Assembly (NCBI RefSeq): GCF_910591885.1
Contig: NW_025963604.1
Coordinates: forward strand, 124,001 to 188,000
DNA: 64,000 bases
DNA from: Bombus terrestris
Taxonomy: Eukaryota > Arthropoda > Insecta > Hymenoptera > Apidae
Direction of reading: 5' to 3'
Part shown: positions 43,201 to 58,240 of the stretch, one piece after another
How positions within the stretch are numbered: position 1 is the first letter of the stretch
How the letters are laid out: every line of letters begins with the position of its first letter
Notes under the pieces: generated by a model
The model's input: only the letters and a program-made list of their open reading frames with translations
The model's database searches: none
Told to the model about the DNA's origin: nothing
Position numbers and translations under genes: made by a program

Positions 43201-45080
43201 AACGTGGGACAACGTGGGACAACGTGGGACAACGTGGGACAACGTGGGACATCGTGGGACAACGTGGGACAACGTGGGACAACGTGGGACAACGTGGGAC
43301 AACGTGGGACACCGTTGGACATCGTTGGACACCGTGGGACAACGTGGGACAACGTGGGACAACGTGGGACACCGTTGGACACCGTTGGACACCGTTGGAC
43401 ACCGTTGGACATCGTTGGACACCGTGGGACAACGTGGGACAACGTGGGACAACGTGGGAAACCATGGAACAACGTGGGACAACGTGGGACACCGTTGGAC
43501 ATCGTTGGACAACGTGGGACAACGTGGGACATCGTTGGACACCGTGGGACAACGTGGGACAACGTGGGACAACGTGGGACACCGTTGGACACCGTTGGAC
43601 ACCGTTGGACACCGTTGGACATCGTTGGACACCGTGGGACAACGTGGGACAACGTGGGACAACGTGGGAAACCATGGAACAACGTGGGACAACGTGGGAC
43701 ACCGTTGGACATCGTTGGACAACGTGGGACAACGTGGGACAACGTGGGACAACGTGGGACAACGTGGGACAACGTGGGACAACGTGGGACACCGTTGGAC
43801 ACCGTGGGACACCGTTGGACACCGTTGGACATCGTTGGACACCGTGGGACAACGTGGGACATCGTGGGACAACGTGGGACAACGTGGGACAACGTGGGAC
43901 AACGTGGGACAACGTGGGACACCGTTGGACATCGTTGGACACCGTGGGACAACGTGGGACAACGTGGGACAACGTGGGACACCGTTGGACACCGTTGGAC
44001 ACCGTTGGACACCGTTGGACATCGTTGGACACCGTGGGACAACGTGGGACAACGTGGGACAACGTGGGAAACCATGGAACAACGTGGGACAACGTGGGAC
44101 GCCGTTGGACATCGTTGGACAACGTGGGACAACGTGGGACAACGTGGGACAACGTGGGACAACGTGGGACAACGTGGGACAACGTGGGACACCGTTGGAC
44201 ACCGTGGGACACCGTTGGACACCGTTGGACATCGTTGGACACCGTGGGACAACGTGGGACAACGTGGGACAATGTGGGACAACGTGGGACAACGTGGGAC
44301 AACGTGGGACAACGTGGGACAACGTGGGACAACGTGGGACAACGTGGGACACCGTTGGACACCGTTGGACACCGTTGGACACCGTTGGACATCGTTGGAC
44401 ACCGTGGGACAACGTGGGACCACGTGGGACAACGTGGGAAACCATGGAACAACGTGGGACAACGTGGGACACCGTTGGACATCGTTGGACAACGTGGGAC
44501 AACGTGGGACAACGTGGGACAACGTGGGACAACGTGGGACAACGTGGGACATCGTGGGACAACGTGGGACAACGTGGGACAACGTGGGACAACGTGGGAC
44601 ATCGTGGGACAACGTGGGACAACGTGGGACACCGTTGGACATCGCTGGACACCGTTGGACATCGCTGGACACCGTTGGACATCGTGGGACAACATGGGAC
44701 AACGTGGGACAACGTGGGACAACGTGGGACATCGTTGGACACCGTTGGACACCGTGGGACAACGTGGGACAACGTGGGACAACGTGGGACAACGTGGGAC
44801 AACGTGGGACAACGTGGGACAACGTGGGACAACGTGGGACAACGTGGGACAACGTGGGACAACGTGGGACAACGTGGGACAACGTGGGACATCGTGGGGC
44901 AACGTGGGACAACGTGGGACAACGTGGGACAACGTGGGACAACGTGGGACAACGTGGGACAACGTGGGACATCGTGGGACAACGTGGGACAACGTGGGAC
45001 ACCGTTGGACATCGTTGGACACCGTGGGACACCGTGGGACAACGTGGGACAACGTGGGACAACGTGGGACAACGTGGGAC

Positions 45081-45560
45081 ACCGTTGGACAACGTGGGAC
45101 ACCGTTGGACATCGTTGGACACCGTGGGACAACGTGGGACACCGTTGGACATCGTTGGACACCGTGGGACAACGTGGGACAACGTGGGACAACTTGGGAC
45201 ACCGTTGGACACCGTTGGACACCGTTGGACACCGTTGGACAACGTGGGACAACGTGGGACACCGTTGGACACCGTTGGACACCGTTGGACACCGTTGGAC
45301 ATCGTTGGACACCGTGGGACAACGTGGGACAACGTGGGACAACGTGGGAAACCATGGAACAACGTGGGACAACGTGGGACACCGTTGGACATCGTTGGAC
45401 AACGTGGGACAACGTGGGACAACGTGGGACAACGTGGGACAACGTGGGACAACGTGGGACACCGTTGGACATCGTTGGACAACGTGGGACAACGTGGGAC
45501 AACGTGGGACAACGTGGGACAACGTGGGACAACGTGGGACAACGTGGGACACCGTTGGAC
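45081..45560. repeat. Segment shared with 52771, 56851 and 60851
   Basis: The string B-A-B-C-D-A-B-C-D-A-A-A-like, then aacttgggac at +110, then four B, two A and more B, starts at 45081, 52771 and 56851. The aacttgggac units are at 45191, 52881 and 56961. The 60851 copy has plain A at 60961. A fifth, shorter piece has aacttgggac at 57361. The 45081-to-52771 offset is 7,690 bp. The copy ends at accgtaggac, 45561, a TAG unit found nowhere else in the window as far as I saw. Confidence 0.83.
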
Positions 45561-47030
45561 ACCGTAGGACACCGTTGGACACCGTTGGACACCGTTGGAC
45601 ATCGTTGGACACCGTGGGACAACGTGGGACAACGTGGGACAACGTGGGACAACGTGGGAAACCATGGAACAACGTGGGACAACGTGGGACACCGTTGGAC
45701 ATCGTTGGACATCGTTGGACACCGTGGGACAACGTGGGACAACGTGGGAAAACGTGGGACAACGTGGGACACCGTTGGGCACCGTGGGACAACGTGGGAC
45801 AACGTGGGACCACGTGGGACAACGTGGGACAACGTGGGACAACGTGGGACAACGTGGGACAACGTGGGACAACGTGGGACACCGTTGGACACCGTTGGAC
45901 ACCGTTGGACACCGTTGGACATCGTTGGACACCGTGGGACAACGTGGGACAACGTGGGACAACGTGGGAAACCATGGAACAACGTGGGACAACGTGGGAC
46001 ACCGTTGGACATCGTTGGACATCGTTGGACACCGTGGGACAACGTGGGACAACGTGGGAAAACGTGGGACAACGTGGGACACCGTTGGACATCGCTCGAC
46101 ACCGTTGGACATCGTTGGACACCGTGGGACAACGTGGGACAACGTGGGACAACGTGGGACAACGTGGGACAACGTGGGACAACGTGGGACAACGTGGGAC
46201 AACGTGGGACAACGTGGGACAACGTGGGACAACGTGGGACAACGTGGGACATCGTGGGACAACGTGGGACAACGTGGGACAACGTGGGACAACGTGGGAC
46301 ATCGTTGGACACCGTTGGACACCGTGGGACAACGTGGGACAACGTGGGACCACGTGGGACAACGTGGGACAACGTGGGACAACGTGGGACAACGTGGGAC
46401 AACGTGGGACATCGTGGGACAACGTGGGACAACGTGGGACAACGTGGGACAACGTGGGACAACGTGGGACACCGTTGGACACCGTTGGACACCGTTGGAC
46501 ACCGTTGGACATCGTTGGACACCGTGGGACAACGTGGGACAACGTGGGACAACGTGGGAAACCATGGAACAACGTGGGACAACGTGGGACACCGTTGGAC
46601 ATCGTTGGACATCGTTGGACACCGTGGGACAACGTGGGACAACGTGGGAAAACGTGGGACAACGTGGGACACCGTTGGACATCGCTGGACACCGTTGGAC
46701 ATCGTTGGACACCGCGGGACAACGTGGAACAACGTGGGACAACGTGGGACAACGTGGGACAACGTGGGACAACGTGGGACAACGTGGGACAACGTGGGAC
46801 AACGTGGGACAACGTGGGACAACGTGGGACAACGTGGGACAACGTGGGACACCGTTGGACACCGTTGGACACCGTTGGACACCGTTGGACATCGTTGGAC
46901 ACCGTGGGACAACGTGGGACAACGTGGGACAACGTAGGAAACCATGGAACAACGTGGGACAACGTGGGACATCGTGGGACACCGTGGGACAACGTGGGAC
47001 AACGTGGGACAACGTGGGACAACGTGGGAC

Positions 47031-47560
47031 ACCGTTGGACACCGTTGGACACCGTTGGACACCGTTGGACATCGTTGGACACCGTGGGACAACGTGGGAC
47101 AACGTGGGACAACGTGGGAAACCATGGAACAACGTGGGACAACGTGGGACACCGTTGGACATCGTTGGACATCGTTGGACACCGTGGGACAACGTGGGAC
47201 AACGTAGGAAAACGTGGGACAACGTGGGACACCGTTGGACATCGCTGGACACCGTTGGACATCGTTGGACACCGTGGGACAACGTGGGACAACGTGGGAC
47301 AACGTGGGACAACGTGGGACAATGTGGGACAACGTGGGACAACGTGGGACAACGTGGGAAAACGTGGGACAACGTGGGACACCGTTGGACATCGCTGGAC
47401 ACCGTTGGACATCGTTGGACACCGTGGGACAACGTGGGGCAACGTGGGACAACGTGGGACAACGTGGGACAACGTGGGACAACGTGGGACAACGTGGGAC
47501 AACGTGGGACAACGTGGGACAACGTGGGACAACGTGGGACAACGTGGGACAACGTGGGAC
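47031..47560. repeat. 1,830-bp-offset repeat, copy 1
   Basis: The unit order from 47031 matches 48861 at +1,830. N 47121, aacgtaggaa 47201, L 47231 and 47391, aatgtgggac 47321 and aacgtggggc 47431 recur at 48951, 49031, 49071-ish, 49151 and 49261. The match ends at 47561, where A stands against E at 49391. Confidence 0.88.
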
Positions 47561-48860
47561 AACGTGGGACAACGTGGGACAACGTGGGACAACGTGGGAC
47601 ATCGTTGGACACCGTTGGACACCGTGGGACAACGTGGGACAACGTGGGACAACGTGGGACAACGTGGGACAACGTGGGACAACGTGGGACAACGTGGGAC
47701 AACGTGGGACAACGTGGGACAACGTGGGACAACGTGGGAAACCATGGAACAACGTGGGACAACGTGGGACACCGTTGGACATCGTTGGACATCGTTGGAC
47801 ACCGTGGGACAACGTGGGACAACGTGGGAAAACGTGGGACAACGTGGGACACCGTTGGACACCGTTGGACACCGTTGGACACCGTTGGACATCGTTGGAC
47901 ACCGTGGGACAACGTGGGACAACGTGGGACAACGTGGGACAACGTGGGACAACGTGGGACATCGTGGGACAACGTGGGACAACGTGGGACAACGTGGGAC
48001 AACGTGGGACAACGTGGGACAACGTGGGACAACGTGGGACATCGTGGGACAACGTGGGACAACGTGGGACAACGTGGGACAACGTGGGACAACGTGGGAC
48101 ACCGTTGGACACCGTTGGACACCGTTGGACACCGTTGGACATCGTTGGACACCGTGGGACAACGTGGGACAACGTGGGACAACGTGGGAAACCATGGAAC
48201 AACGTGGGACAACGTGGGACATCGTGGGACAACGTGGGACAACGTGGGACAACGTGGGACACCGTTGGACACCGTTGGACACCGTTGGACACCGTTGGAC
48301 ATCGTTGGACACCGTGGGACAACGTGGGACAACGTGGGACAACGTGGGACAACGTGGGAAACCATGGAACAACGTGGGACAACGTGGGACACCGTTGGAC
48401 ACCGTTGGACACCGTTGGACACCGTTGGACATCGTTGGACACCGTGGGACAACGTGGGACAACGTGGGACAACGTGGGAAACCATGGAACAACGTGGGAC
48501 AACGTGGGACACCGTTGGACATCGTTGGACATCGTTGGACACCGTGGGACAACGTGGGACAACGTGGGACAACGTGGGACAACGTGGGACATCGTGGGAC
48601 AACGTGGGACAACGTGGGACAACGTGGGACAACGTGGGACAACGTGGGACATCGTGGGACAACGTGGGACAACGTGGGACAACGTGGGACAACGTGGGAC
48701 ATCGTTGGACACCGTTGGACACCGTGGGACAACGTGGGACAACGTGGGACCACGTGGGACAACGTGGGACAACGTGGGACAACGTGGGACAACGTGGGAC
48801 ATCGTGGGACAACGTGGGACAACGTGGGACAACGTGGGACAACGTGGGACAACGTGGGAC

Positions 48861-49390
48861 ACCGTTGGACACCGTTGGACACCGTTGGACACCGTTGGAC
48901 ATCGTTGGACACCGTGGGACAACGTGGGACAACGTGGGACAACGTGGGAAACCATGGAACAACGTGGGACAACGTGGGACACCGTTGGACATCGTTGGAC
49001 ATCGTTGGACACCGTGGGACAACGTGGGACAACGTAGGAAAACGTGGGACAACGTGGGACACCGTTGGACATCGCTGGACACCGTTGGACATCGTTGGAC
49101 ACCGTGGGACAACGTGGGACAACGTGGGACAACGTGGGACAACGTGGGACAATGTGGGACAACGTGGGACAACGTGGGACAACGTGGGAAAACGTGGGAC
49201 AACGTGGGACACCGTTGGACATCGCTGGACACCGTTGGACATCGTTGGACACCGTGGGACAACGTGGGGCAACGTGGGACAACGTGGGACAACGTGGGAC
49301 AACGTGGGACAACGTGGGACAACGTGGGACAACGTGGGACAACGTGGGACAACGTGGGACAACGTGGGACAACGTGGGACAACGTGGGAC
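48861..49390. repeat. 1,830-bp-offset repeat, copy 2
   Basis: This is the second copy of 47031-47560. Part of the same block, with aacgtaggaa, two L units and aacgtggggc, reappears at 63021-63250 at an offset of 13,980-13,990 bp. Confidence 0.87.
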
Positions 49391-51570
49391 ATCGTGGGAC
49401 AACGTGGGACAACGTGGGACAACGTGGGACAACGTGGGACATCGTTGGACACCGTTGGACACCGTGGGACAACGTGGGACAACGTGGGACAACGTGGGAC
49501 AACGTGGGACACCGTTGGACATCGTGGGACACCGTTGGACATCGTTGGACATCGTTGGACACCGTGGGACAACGTGGGACAACGTGGGAAAACGTGGGAC
49601 AACGTGGGACACCGTTGGACATCGCTGGACACCGTTGGACATCGTTGGACACCGTGGGACAACGTGGGACAACGTGGGACAACGTGGGACAACGTGGGAC
49701 AACGTGGGACAACGTGGGACAACGTGGGACAACGTGGGACAACGTGGGACAACGTGGGACAACGTGGGAAACCATGGAACAACGTGGGACAACGTGGGAC
49801 ACCGTTGGACATCGTTGGACATCGTTGGACACCGTGGGACAACGTGGGACAACGTGGGAAAACGTGGGACAACGTGTGACACCGTTGGACATCGCTGGAC
49901 ACCGTTGGACATCGTTGGACACCGTGGGACAACGTGGGACAACGTGGGACAACGTGGGACAACGTGGGACAACGTGGGACAACGTGGGACAACGTGGGAC
50001 AACGTGGGACAACGTGGGACACCGTTGGACATCGTTGGACATCGTTGGACACCGTGGGACAACGTGGGACAACGTGGGACAACGTGGGACAACGTGGGAA
50101 ACCATGGAACAACGTGGGACAACGTGGGACAACGTGGGACAACGTGGGACAACGTGGGACAACGTGGGACAACGTGGGACAACGTGGGACAACGTGGGAC
50201 ATCGTGGGACAACGTGGGACAACGTGGGACAACGTGGGACAACGTGGGACAACGTGGGACAACGTGGGACAACGTGGGACAACGTGGGACACCGTTGGAC
50301 ATCGTTGGACACCGTGGGACAACGTGGGACAACGTGGGACAACGTGGGACACCGTTGGACACCGTTGGACACCGTTGGACACCGTTGGACATCGTTGGAC
50401 ACCGTGGGACAACGTGGGACAACGTGGGAAACCATGGAACAACGTGGGACAACGTGGGACACCGTTGGACATCGTTGGACAACGTGGGACAACGTGGGAC
50501 AACGTGGGACAACGTGGGACAACGTGGGACAACGTGGGACAACGTGGGACACCGTTGGACACCGTGGGACACCGTTGGACACCGTTGGACATCGTTGGAC
50601 ACCGTGGGACAACGTGGGACAACGTGGGACAACGTGGGACAACGTGGGACAACGTGGGACAACGTGGGACAACGTGGGACAACGTGGGACAACGTGGGAC
50701 AACGTGGGACATCGTTTGACAACGTGGGACAACGTGGGACAACGTGGGACAACGTGGGACACCGTTGGACAACGTGGGACACCGTTGGACATCGTTGGAC
50801 ACCGTGGGACAACGTGGGACAACGTGGGAAAACGTGGGACAACGTGGGACAACGTGGGACAACGTGGGACAACGTGGGACAACGTGGGACAACGTGGGAC
50901 AACGTGGGACAACGTGGGACAACGTGGGACAACGTGGGACACCGTTGGACACCGTTGGACACCGTTGGACACCGTTGGACATCGTTGGACACCGTGGGAC
51001 AACGTGGGACAACGTGGGACAACGTGGGACACCGTTGGACACCGTTGGACACCGTTGGACACCGTTGGACATCGTTGGACACCGTGGGACAACGTGGGAC
51101 AACGTGGGACAACGTGGGAAACCATGGAACAACGTGGGACAACGTGGGACATCGTGGTACAACGTGGGACAACGTGGGACAACGTGGGACACCGTTGGAC
51201 ACCGTTGGACACCGTTGGACACCGTTGGACATCGTTGGACACCGTGGGACAACGTGGGACAACGTGGGACAACGTGGGAAACCATGGAACAACGTGGGAC
51301 AACGTGGGACACCGTTGGACATCGTTGGACATCGTTGGACACCGTGGGACAACGTGGGACAACGTGGGACAACGTGGGACAACGTGGGAAACCATGGAAC
51401 AACGTGGGACAACGTGGGACAACGTGGGACAACGTGGGACAACGTGGGACAACGTGGGACAACGTGGGACAACGTGGGACAACGTGGGACAACGTGGGAC
51501 AACGTGGGACAACGTGGGACAACGTGGGACAACGTGGGACATCGTTGGACACCGTTGGACACCGTGGGAC

Positions 51571-51810
51571 AACGTGGGACAACGTGGGACAACGTGGGAC
51601 AACGTGGGACAACGTGGGACAACGTGGGACAACGTGGGACAACGTGGGACAACGTGGGACAACGTGGGACAACGTGGGACAACGTGGGACAACGTGGGAC
51701 AACGTGGGACAACGTGGGACAACGTGGGACAACGTGGGACAACGTGGGACAACGTGGGACAACGTGGGACAACGTGGGACAACGTGGGACAACGTGGGAC
51801 AACGTGGGAC
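51571..51810. repeat. Longest pure run of unit A found (24 units)
   Basis: Twenty-four identical aacgtgggac units lie between D at 51561 and E at 51811. Other long runs are 20 units at 32251-32450, 19 at 29331-29520 and 60561-60750, and 18 at 52491-52670. Including D and E, GGG-bearing units run without a break from 51561 to 51830. Confidence 0.9.
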
Positions 51811-52410
51811 ATCGTGGGACAACGTGGGACAACGTTGGACACCGTGGGACACCGTTGGACACCGTTGGACATCGTTGGACACCGTGGGACAACGTGGGAC
51901 AACGTGGGACAACGTGGGACAACGTGGGACAACGTGGGACAACGTGGGACAACGTGGGAAGACGTGGGACAACGTGGGACAACGTGGGACAACGTGGGAC
52001 AACGTGGGACATCGTTTGACAACGTGGGACAACGTGGGACAACGTGGGACAACGTGGGACACCGTTGGACAACGTGGGACACCGTTGGACATCGTTGGAC
52101 ACCGTGGGACAACGTGGGACAACGTGGGAAAACGTGGGAAAACGTGGGACAACGTGGGACAACGTGGGACAACGTGGGACAACGTGGGACAACGTGGGAC
52201 AACGTGGGACAACGTGGGACAACGTGGGACAACGTGGGACAACGTGGGACAACGTGGGACAACGTGGGACACCGTTGGACACCGTGGGACACCGTTGGAC
52301 ACCGTTGGACAACGTGGGACAACGTGGGACAACGTGGGACAACGTGGGAAACCATGGAACAACGTGGGACAACGTGGGACAACGTGGGACAACGTGGGAC
52401 AACGTGGGAC

Positions 52411-55400
52411 AACGCGGGACAACGTGGGACAACGTGGGACACCGTTGGACACCGTGGGACAACGTGGGACAACGTGGGACCACGTGGGACAACGTGGGAC
52501 AACGTGGGACAACGTGGGACAACGTGGGACAACGTGGGACAACGTGGGACAACGTGGGACAACGTGGGACAACGTGGGACAACGTGGGACAACGTGGGAC
52601 AACGTGGGACAACGTGGGACAACGTGGGACAACGTGGGACAACGTGGGACAACGTGGGACAACGTGGGACATCGTGGGACAACGTGGGACAACGTGGGAC
52701 AACGTGGGACAACGTGGGACAACGTGGGACACCGTTGGACATCGTTGGACACCGTGGGACAACGTGGGACACCGTTGGACAACGTGGGACACCGTTGGAC
52801 ATCGTTGGACACCGTGGGACAACGTGGGACACCGTTGGACATCGTTGGACACCGTGGGACAACGTGGGACAACGTGGGACAACTTGGGACACCGTTGGAC
52901 ACCGTTGGACACCGTTGGACACCGTTGGACAACGTGGGACAACGTGGGACACCGTTGGACACCGTTGGACACCGTTGGACACCGTTGGACATCGTTGGAC
53001 ACCGTGGGACAACGTGGGACAACGTGGGACAACGTGGGAAACCATGGAACAACGTGGGACAACGTGGGACACCGTTGGACATCGTTGGACAACGTGGGAC
53101 AACGTGGGACAACGTGGGACAACGTGGGACAACGTGGGACAACGTGGGACACCGTTCGACATCGTTGGACAACGTGGGACAACGTGGGACAACGTGGGAC
53201 AACGTGGGACAACGTGGGACAACGTGGGACAACGTGGGACACCGTTGGACACCGTGGGACACCGTTGGACACCGTTGGACACCGTTGGACATCGTTGGAC
53301 ACCGTGGGACAACGTGGGACAACGTGGGACAACGTGGGACAACGTGGGAAACCATGGAACAACGTGGGACAACGTGGGACAACGTGGGACAACGTGGGAC
53401 AACGTGGGACATCGTTTGACAACGTGGGACAACGTGGGACAACGTGGGACAACGTGGGACATCGTTTGACAACGTGGGACAACGTGGGACAACGTGGGAC
53501 AACGTGGGACACCGTTGGACAACGTGGGACACCGTTGGACATCGTTGGACACCGTGGGACAACGTGGGACAACGTGGGAAAACGTGGGACAACGTGGGAC
53601 AACGTGGGACAACGTGGGACAACGTGGGACAACGTGGGACAACGTGGGACAACGTGGGACAACGTGGGACAACGTGGGACAACGTGGGACAACGTGGGAC
53701 ACCGTTGGACACCGTTGGACACCGTTGGACACCGTTGGACATCGTTGGACACCGTGGGACAACGTGGGACAACGTGGGACAACGTGGGACACCGTTGGAC
53801 ACCGTTGGACACCGTTGGACACCGTTGGACATCGTTGGACACCGTGGGACAACGTGGGACAACGTGGGACAACGTGCGAAACCATGGAACAACGTGGGAC
53901 AACGTGGGACATCGTGGGACAACGTGGGACAACGTGGGACAACGTGGGACACCGTTGGACACCGTTGAACACCGTTGGACACCGTTGGACATCGTTGGAC
54001 ACCGTGGGACAACGTGGGACAACGTGGGACAACGTGGGAAACCATGGAACAACGTGGGACAACGTGGGACACCGTTGGACATCGTTGGACATCGTTGGAC
54101 ACCGTGGGACAACGTGGGACAACGTGGGACAACGTGGGACAACGTGGGAAACCATGGAACAACGTGGGACAACGTGGGACAACGTGGGACAACGTGGGAC
54201 AACGTGGGACAACGTGGGACAACGTGGGACAACGTGGGACAACGTGGGACATCGTGGGACAACGTGGGACAACGTGGGACAACGTGGGACAACGTGGGAC
54301 ATCGTTGGACACCGTTGGACACCGTGGGACAACGTGGGACAACGTGGGACAACGTGGGACAACGTGGGACAACGTGGGACAACGTGGGACAACGTGGGAC
54401 AACGTGGGAAACCATGGAACAACGTGGGACAACGTGGGACAACGTGGGACAACGTGGGACAACGTGGGACAACGTGGGACAACGTGGGACAACGTGGGAC
54501 AACGTGGGACAACGTGGGACAACGTGGGACATCGTGGGACAACGTGGGACAACGTGGGACAACGTGGGACAACGTGGGACATCGTTGGACACCGTTGGAC
54601 ACCGTGGGACAACGTGGGACAACGTGGGACAACGTGGGACAACGTGGGACAACGTGGGACAACGTGGGACAACGTGGGACAACGTGGGACAACGTGGGAC
54701 AACGTGGGACAACGTGGGACAACGTGGGACAACGTGGGACAACGTGGGACATCGTGGGACAACGTGGGACAACGTGGGACAACGTGGGACAACGTGGGAC
54801 AACGTGGGACAACGTGGGACAACGTGGGACAACGTGGGACATCGTGGGACAACGTGGGACAACGTGGGACAACGTGGGACAACGTGGGACAACGTGGGAC
54901 ACCGTTGGACATCGTTGGACACCGTGGGACAACGTGGGACAACGTGGGACAACGTGGGACACCGTTGGACACCGTTGGACACCGTTGGACACCGTTGGAC
55001 ATCGTTGGACACCGTGGGACAACGTGGGACAACGTGGGACAACGTGGGAAACCATGGAAAAACGTGGGACAACGTGGGACACCGTTGGACATCGTTGGAC
55101 AACGTGGGACAACGTGGGACAACGTGGGACAACGTGGGACAACGTGGGACAACGTGGGACACCGTTGGACACCGTGGGACACCGTTGGACACCGTTGGAC
55201 AACGTGGGACAACGTGGGACAACGTGGGACAACGTGGGAAACCATGGAACAACGTGGGACAACGTGGGACAACGTGGGACAACGTGGGACAACGTGGGAC
55301 AACGTGGGACAACGTGGGACAACGTGGGACAACGTGGGACAACGTGGGACAACGTGGGACATCGTGGGACAACGTGGGACAACGTGGGACAACGTGGGAC

Positions 55401-56480
55401 AACGTGGGACATCGTTGGACACCGTTGGACACCGTGGGACAACGTGGGACAACGTGGGACAACGTGGGACAACGTGGGACAACGTGGGACAACGTGGGAC
55501 AACGTGGGACAACGTGGGACAACGTGGGACAACGTGGGACAACGTGGGACAACGTGGGACAACGTGGGACAACGTGGGACACCGTGGGACAACGTGGGAC
55601 AACGTTGGACACCGTGGGACACCGTTGGACACCGTTGGACATCGTTGGACACCGTGGGACAACGTGGGACAACGTGGGACAACGTGGGACAACGTGGGAC
55701 AACGTGGGACAACGTGGGACAACGTGGGACAACGTGGGACAACGTGGGACATCGTTGGACAACGTGGGACAACGTGGGACAACGTGGGACAACGTGGGAC
55801 ACCGTTGGACAACGTGGGACACCGTTGGACATCGTTGGACACCGTGGGACAACGTGGGACAACGTGGGAAAACGTGGGACAACGTGGGACAACGTGGGAC
55901 AACGTGGGACAACGTGGGACAACGTGGGACAACGTGGGACAACGTGGGACAACGTGGGACAACGTGGGACATCGTTTGACAACGTGGGACAACGTGGGAC
56001 AACGTGGGACAACGTGGGACAACGTGGGACAACGTGGGACAACGTGGGACATCGTGGGACAACGTGGGACAACGTGGGACAACGTGGGACAACGTGGGAC
56101 AACGTGGGACACCGTTGGACATCGTTGGACACCGTGGGACAACGTGGGACAACGTGGGACAACGTGGGACACCGTTGGACACCGTTGGACACCGGTGGAC
56201 ACCGTTGGACATCGTTGGACACCGTGGGACAACGTGGGACAACGTGGGACAACGTGGGAAACCATGGAAAAACGTGGGACAACGTGGGACACCGTTGGAC
56301 ATCGTTGGACAACGTGGGACAACGTGGGACAACGTGGGACAACGTGGGACAACGTGGGACAACGTGGGACAACGTGGGACAACGTGGGACAACGTGGGAC
56401 ACCGTTGGACACCGTGGGACACCGTTGGACACCGTTGGACATCGTTGGACACCGTGGGACAACGTGGGACAACGTGGGAC
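52411..56480. repeat. 4.0-kb higher-order repeat, copy 1
   Basis: aacgcgggac 52411, cacgtgggac 52481 and N 53041 recur at +4,070 to +4,080. From about 54.4 kb, N 54411, accatggaaa 55051, N 55241, F 55601 and atcgtttgac 55971 recur at +4,000. Between 53.2 and 54.4 kb the two copies differ in content. The close pair of atcgtttgac at 53411 and 53461 is private to this copy. Confidence 0.85.
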
Positions 56481-58240
56481 AACGCGGGACAACGTGGGAC
56501 AACGTGGGACACCGTTGGACACCGTGGGACAACGTGGGACAACGTGGGACCACGTGGGACAACGTGGGACAACGTGGGACAACGTGGGACAACGTGGGAC
56601 AACGTGGGACAACGTGGGACAACGTGGGACAACGTGGGACAACGTGGGACAACGTGGGACAACGTGGGACAACGTGGGACATCGTTTGACAACGTGGGAC
56701 AACGTGGGACAACGTGGGACAACGTGGGACACCGTTGGACAACGTGGGACACCGTTGGACATCGTTGGACACCGTGGGACAACGTGGGACAACGTGGGAC
56801 AACGTGGGACACCGTTGGACATCGTTGGACACCGTGGGACAACGTGGGACACCGTTGGACAACGTGGGACACCGTTGGACATCGTTGGACACCGTGGGAC
56901 AACGTGGGACACCGTTGGACATCGTTGGACACCGTGGGACAACGTGGGACAACGTGGGACAACTTGGGACACCGTTGGACACCGTTGGACACCGTTGGAC
57001 ACCGTTGGACAACGTGGGACAACGTGGGACACCGTTGGACACCGTTGGACAACGTTGGACACCGTTGGACATCGTGGGACACCGTGGGACAACGTGGGAC
57101 AACGTGGGACAACGTGGGAAACCATGGAACAACGTGGGACAACGTGGGTCACCGTTGGACATCGTTGGACAACGTGGGACAACGTGGGACAACGTGGGAC
57201 AACGTGGGACACCGTTGGACACCGTTGGACACCGTTGGACACCGTTGGACATCGTTGGACACCGTGGGACAACGTGGGACAACGTGGGACAACGTGGGAA
57301 ACCATGGAAAAACGTGGGACATCGTTGGACACCGTGGGACAACGTGGGACAACGTGGGACAACTTGGGACACCGTTGGACACCGTTGGACACCGTTGGAC
57401 ACCGTTGGACAACGTGGGACAACGTGGGACACCGTTGGACACCGTTGGACACCGTTGGACACCGTTGGACATCGTTGGACACCGTGGGACAACGTGGGAC
57501 AACGTGGGACAACGTGGGAAACCATGGAACAACGTGGGACAACGTGGGACACCGTTGGACATCGTTGGACAACGTGGGACAACGTGGGACACCGTTGGAC
57601 ATCGTTGGACACCGTGGGACAACGTGGGACAACGTGGGAAAACGTGGGACAACGTGGGACAACGTGGGACAACGTGGGACAACGTGGGACAACGTGGGAC
57701 AACGTGGGACAACGTGGGACACCGTTGGACACCGTTGGACACCGTTGGACACCGTTGGACACCGTTGGACACCGTTGGACACCGTTGGACACCGTTGGAC
57801 ATCGTTGGACACCGTGGGACAACGTGGGACAACGTGGGACAACGTGGGAAACCATGGAAAAACGTGGGACAACGTGGGACACCGTTGGACATCGTTGGAC
57901 AACGTGGGACAACGTGGGACAACGTGGGACAACGTGGGACAACGTGGGACAACGTGGGACACCGTTGGACACCGTGGGACACCGTTGGACACCGTTGGAC
58001 AACGTGGGACAACGTGGGACAACGTGGGACAACGTGGGAAACCATGGAACAACGTGGGACAACGTGGGACAACGTGGGACACCGTTGGACATCGTTGGAC
58101 ACCGTGGGACAACGTGGGACAACGTGGGACAACGTGGGACACCGTTGGACACCGTTGGACACCGTTGGACACCGTTGGACATCGTTGGACACCGTGGGAC
58201 AACGTGGGACAACGTGGGACAACGTGGGAAACCATGGAAA
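55051..58240. repeat. Local cluster of accatggaaa units
   Basis: The H-N pair normally ends in accatggaac. Five pairs end in accatggaaa, at 55051, 56261, 57301, 57851 and 58231, giving an A4 tract with the next unit. I found none elsewhere. Other pairs in the same interval (57121, 57531, 58041) keep accatggaac, so the change spread among only some neighbours. The coordinates cover the cluster. Confidence 0.82.
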
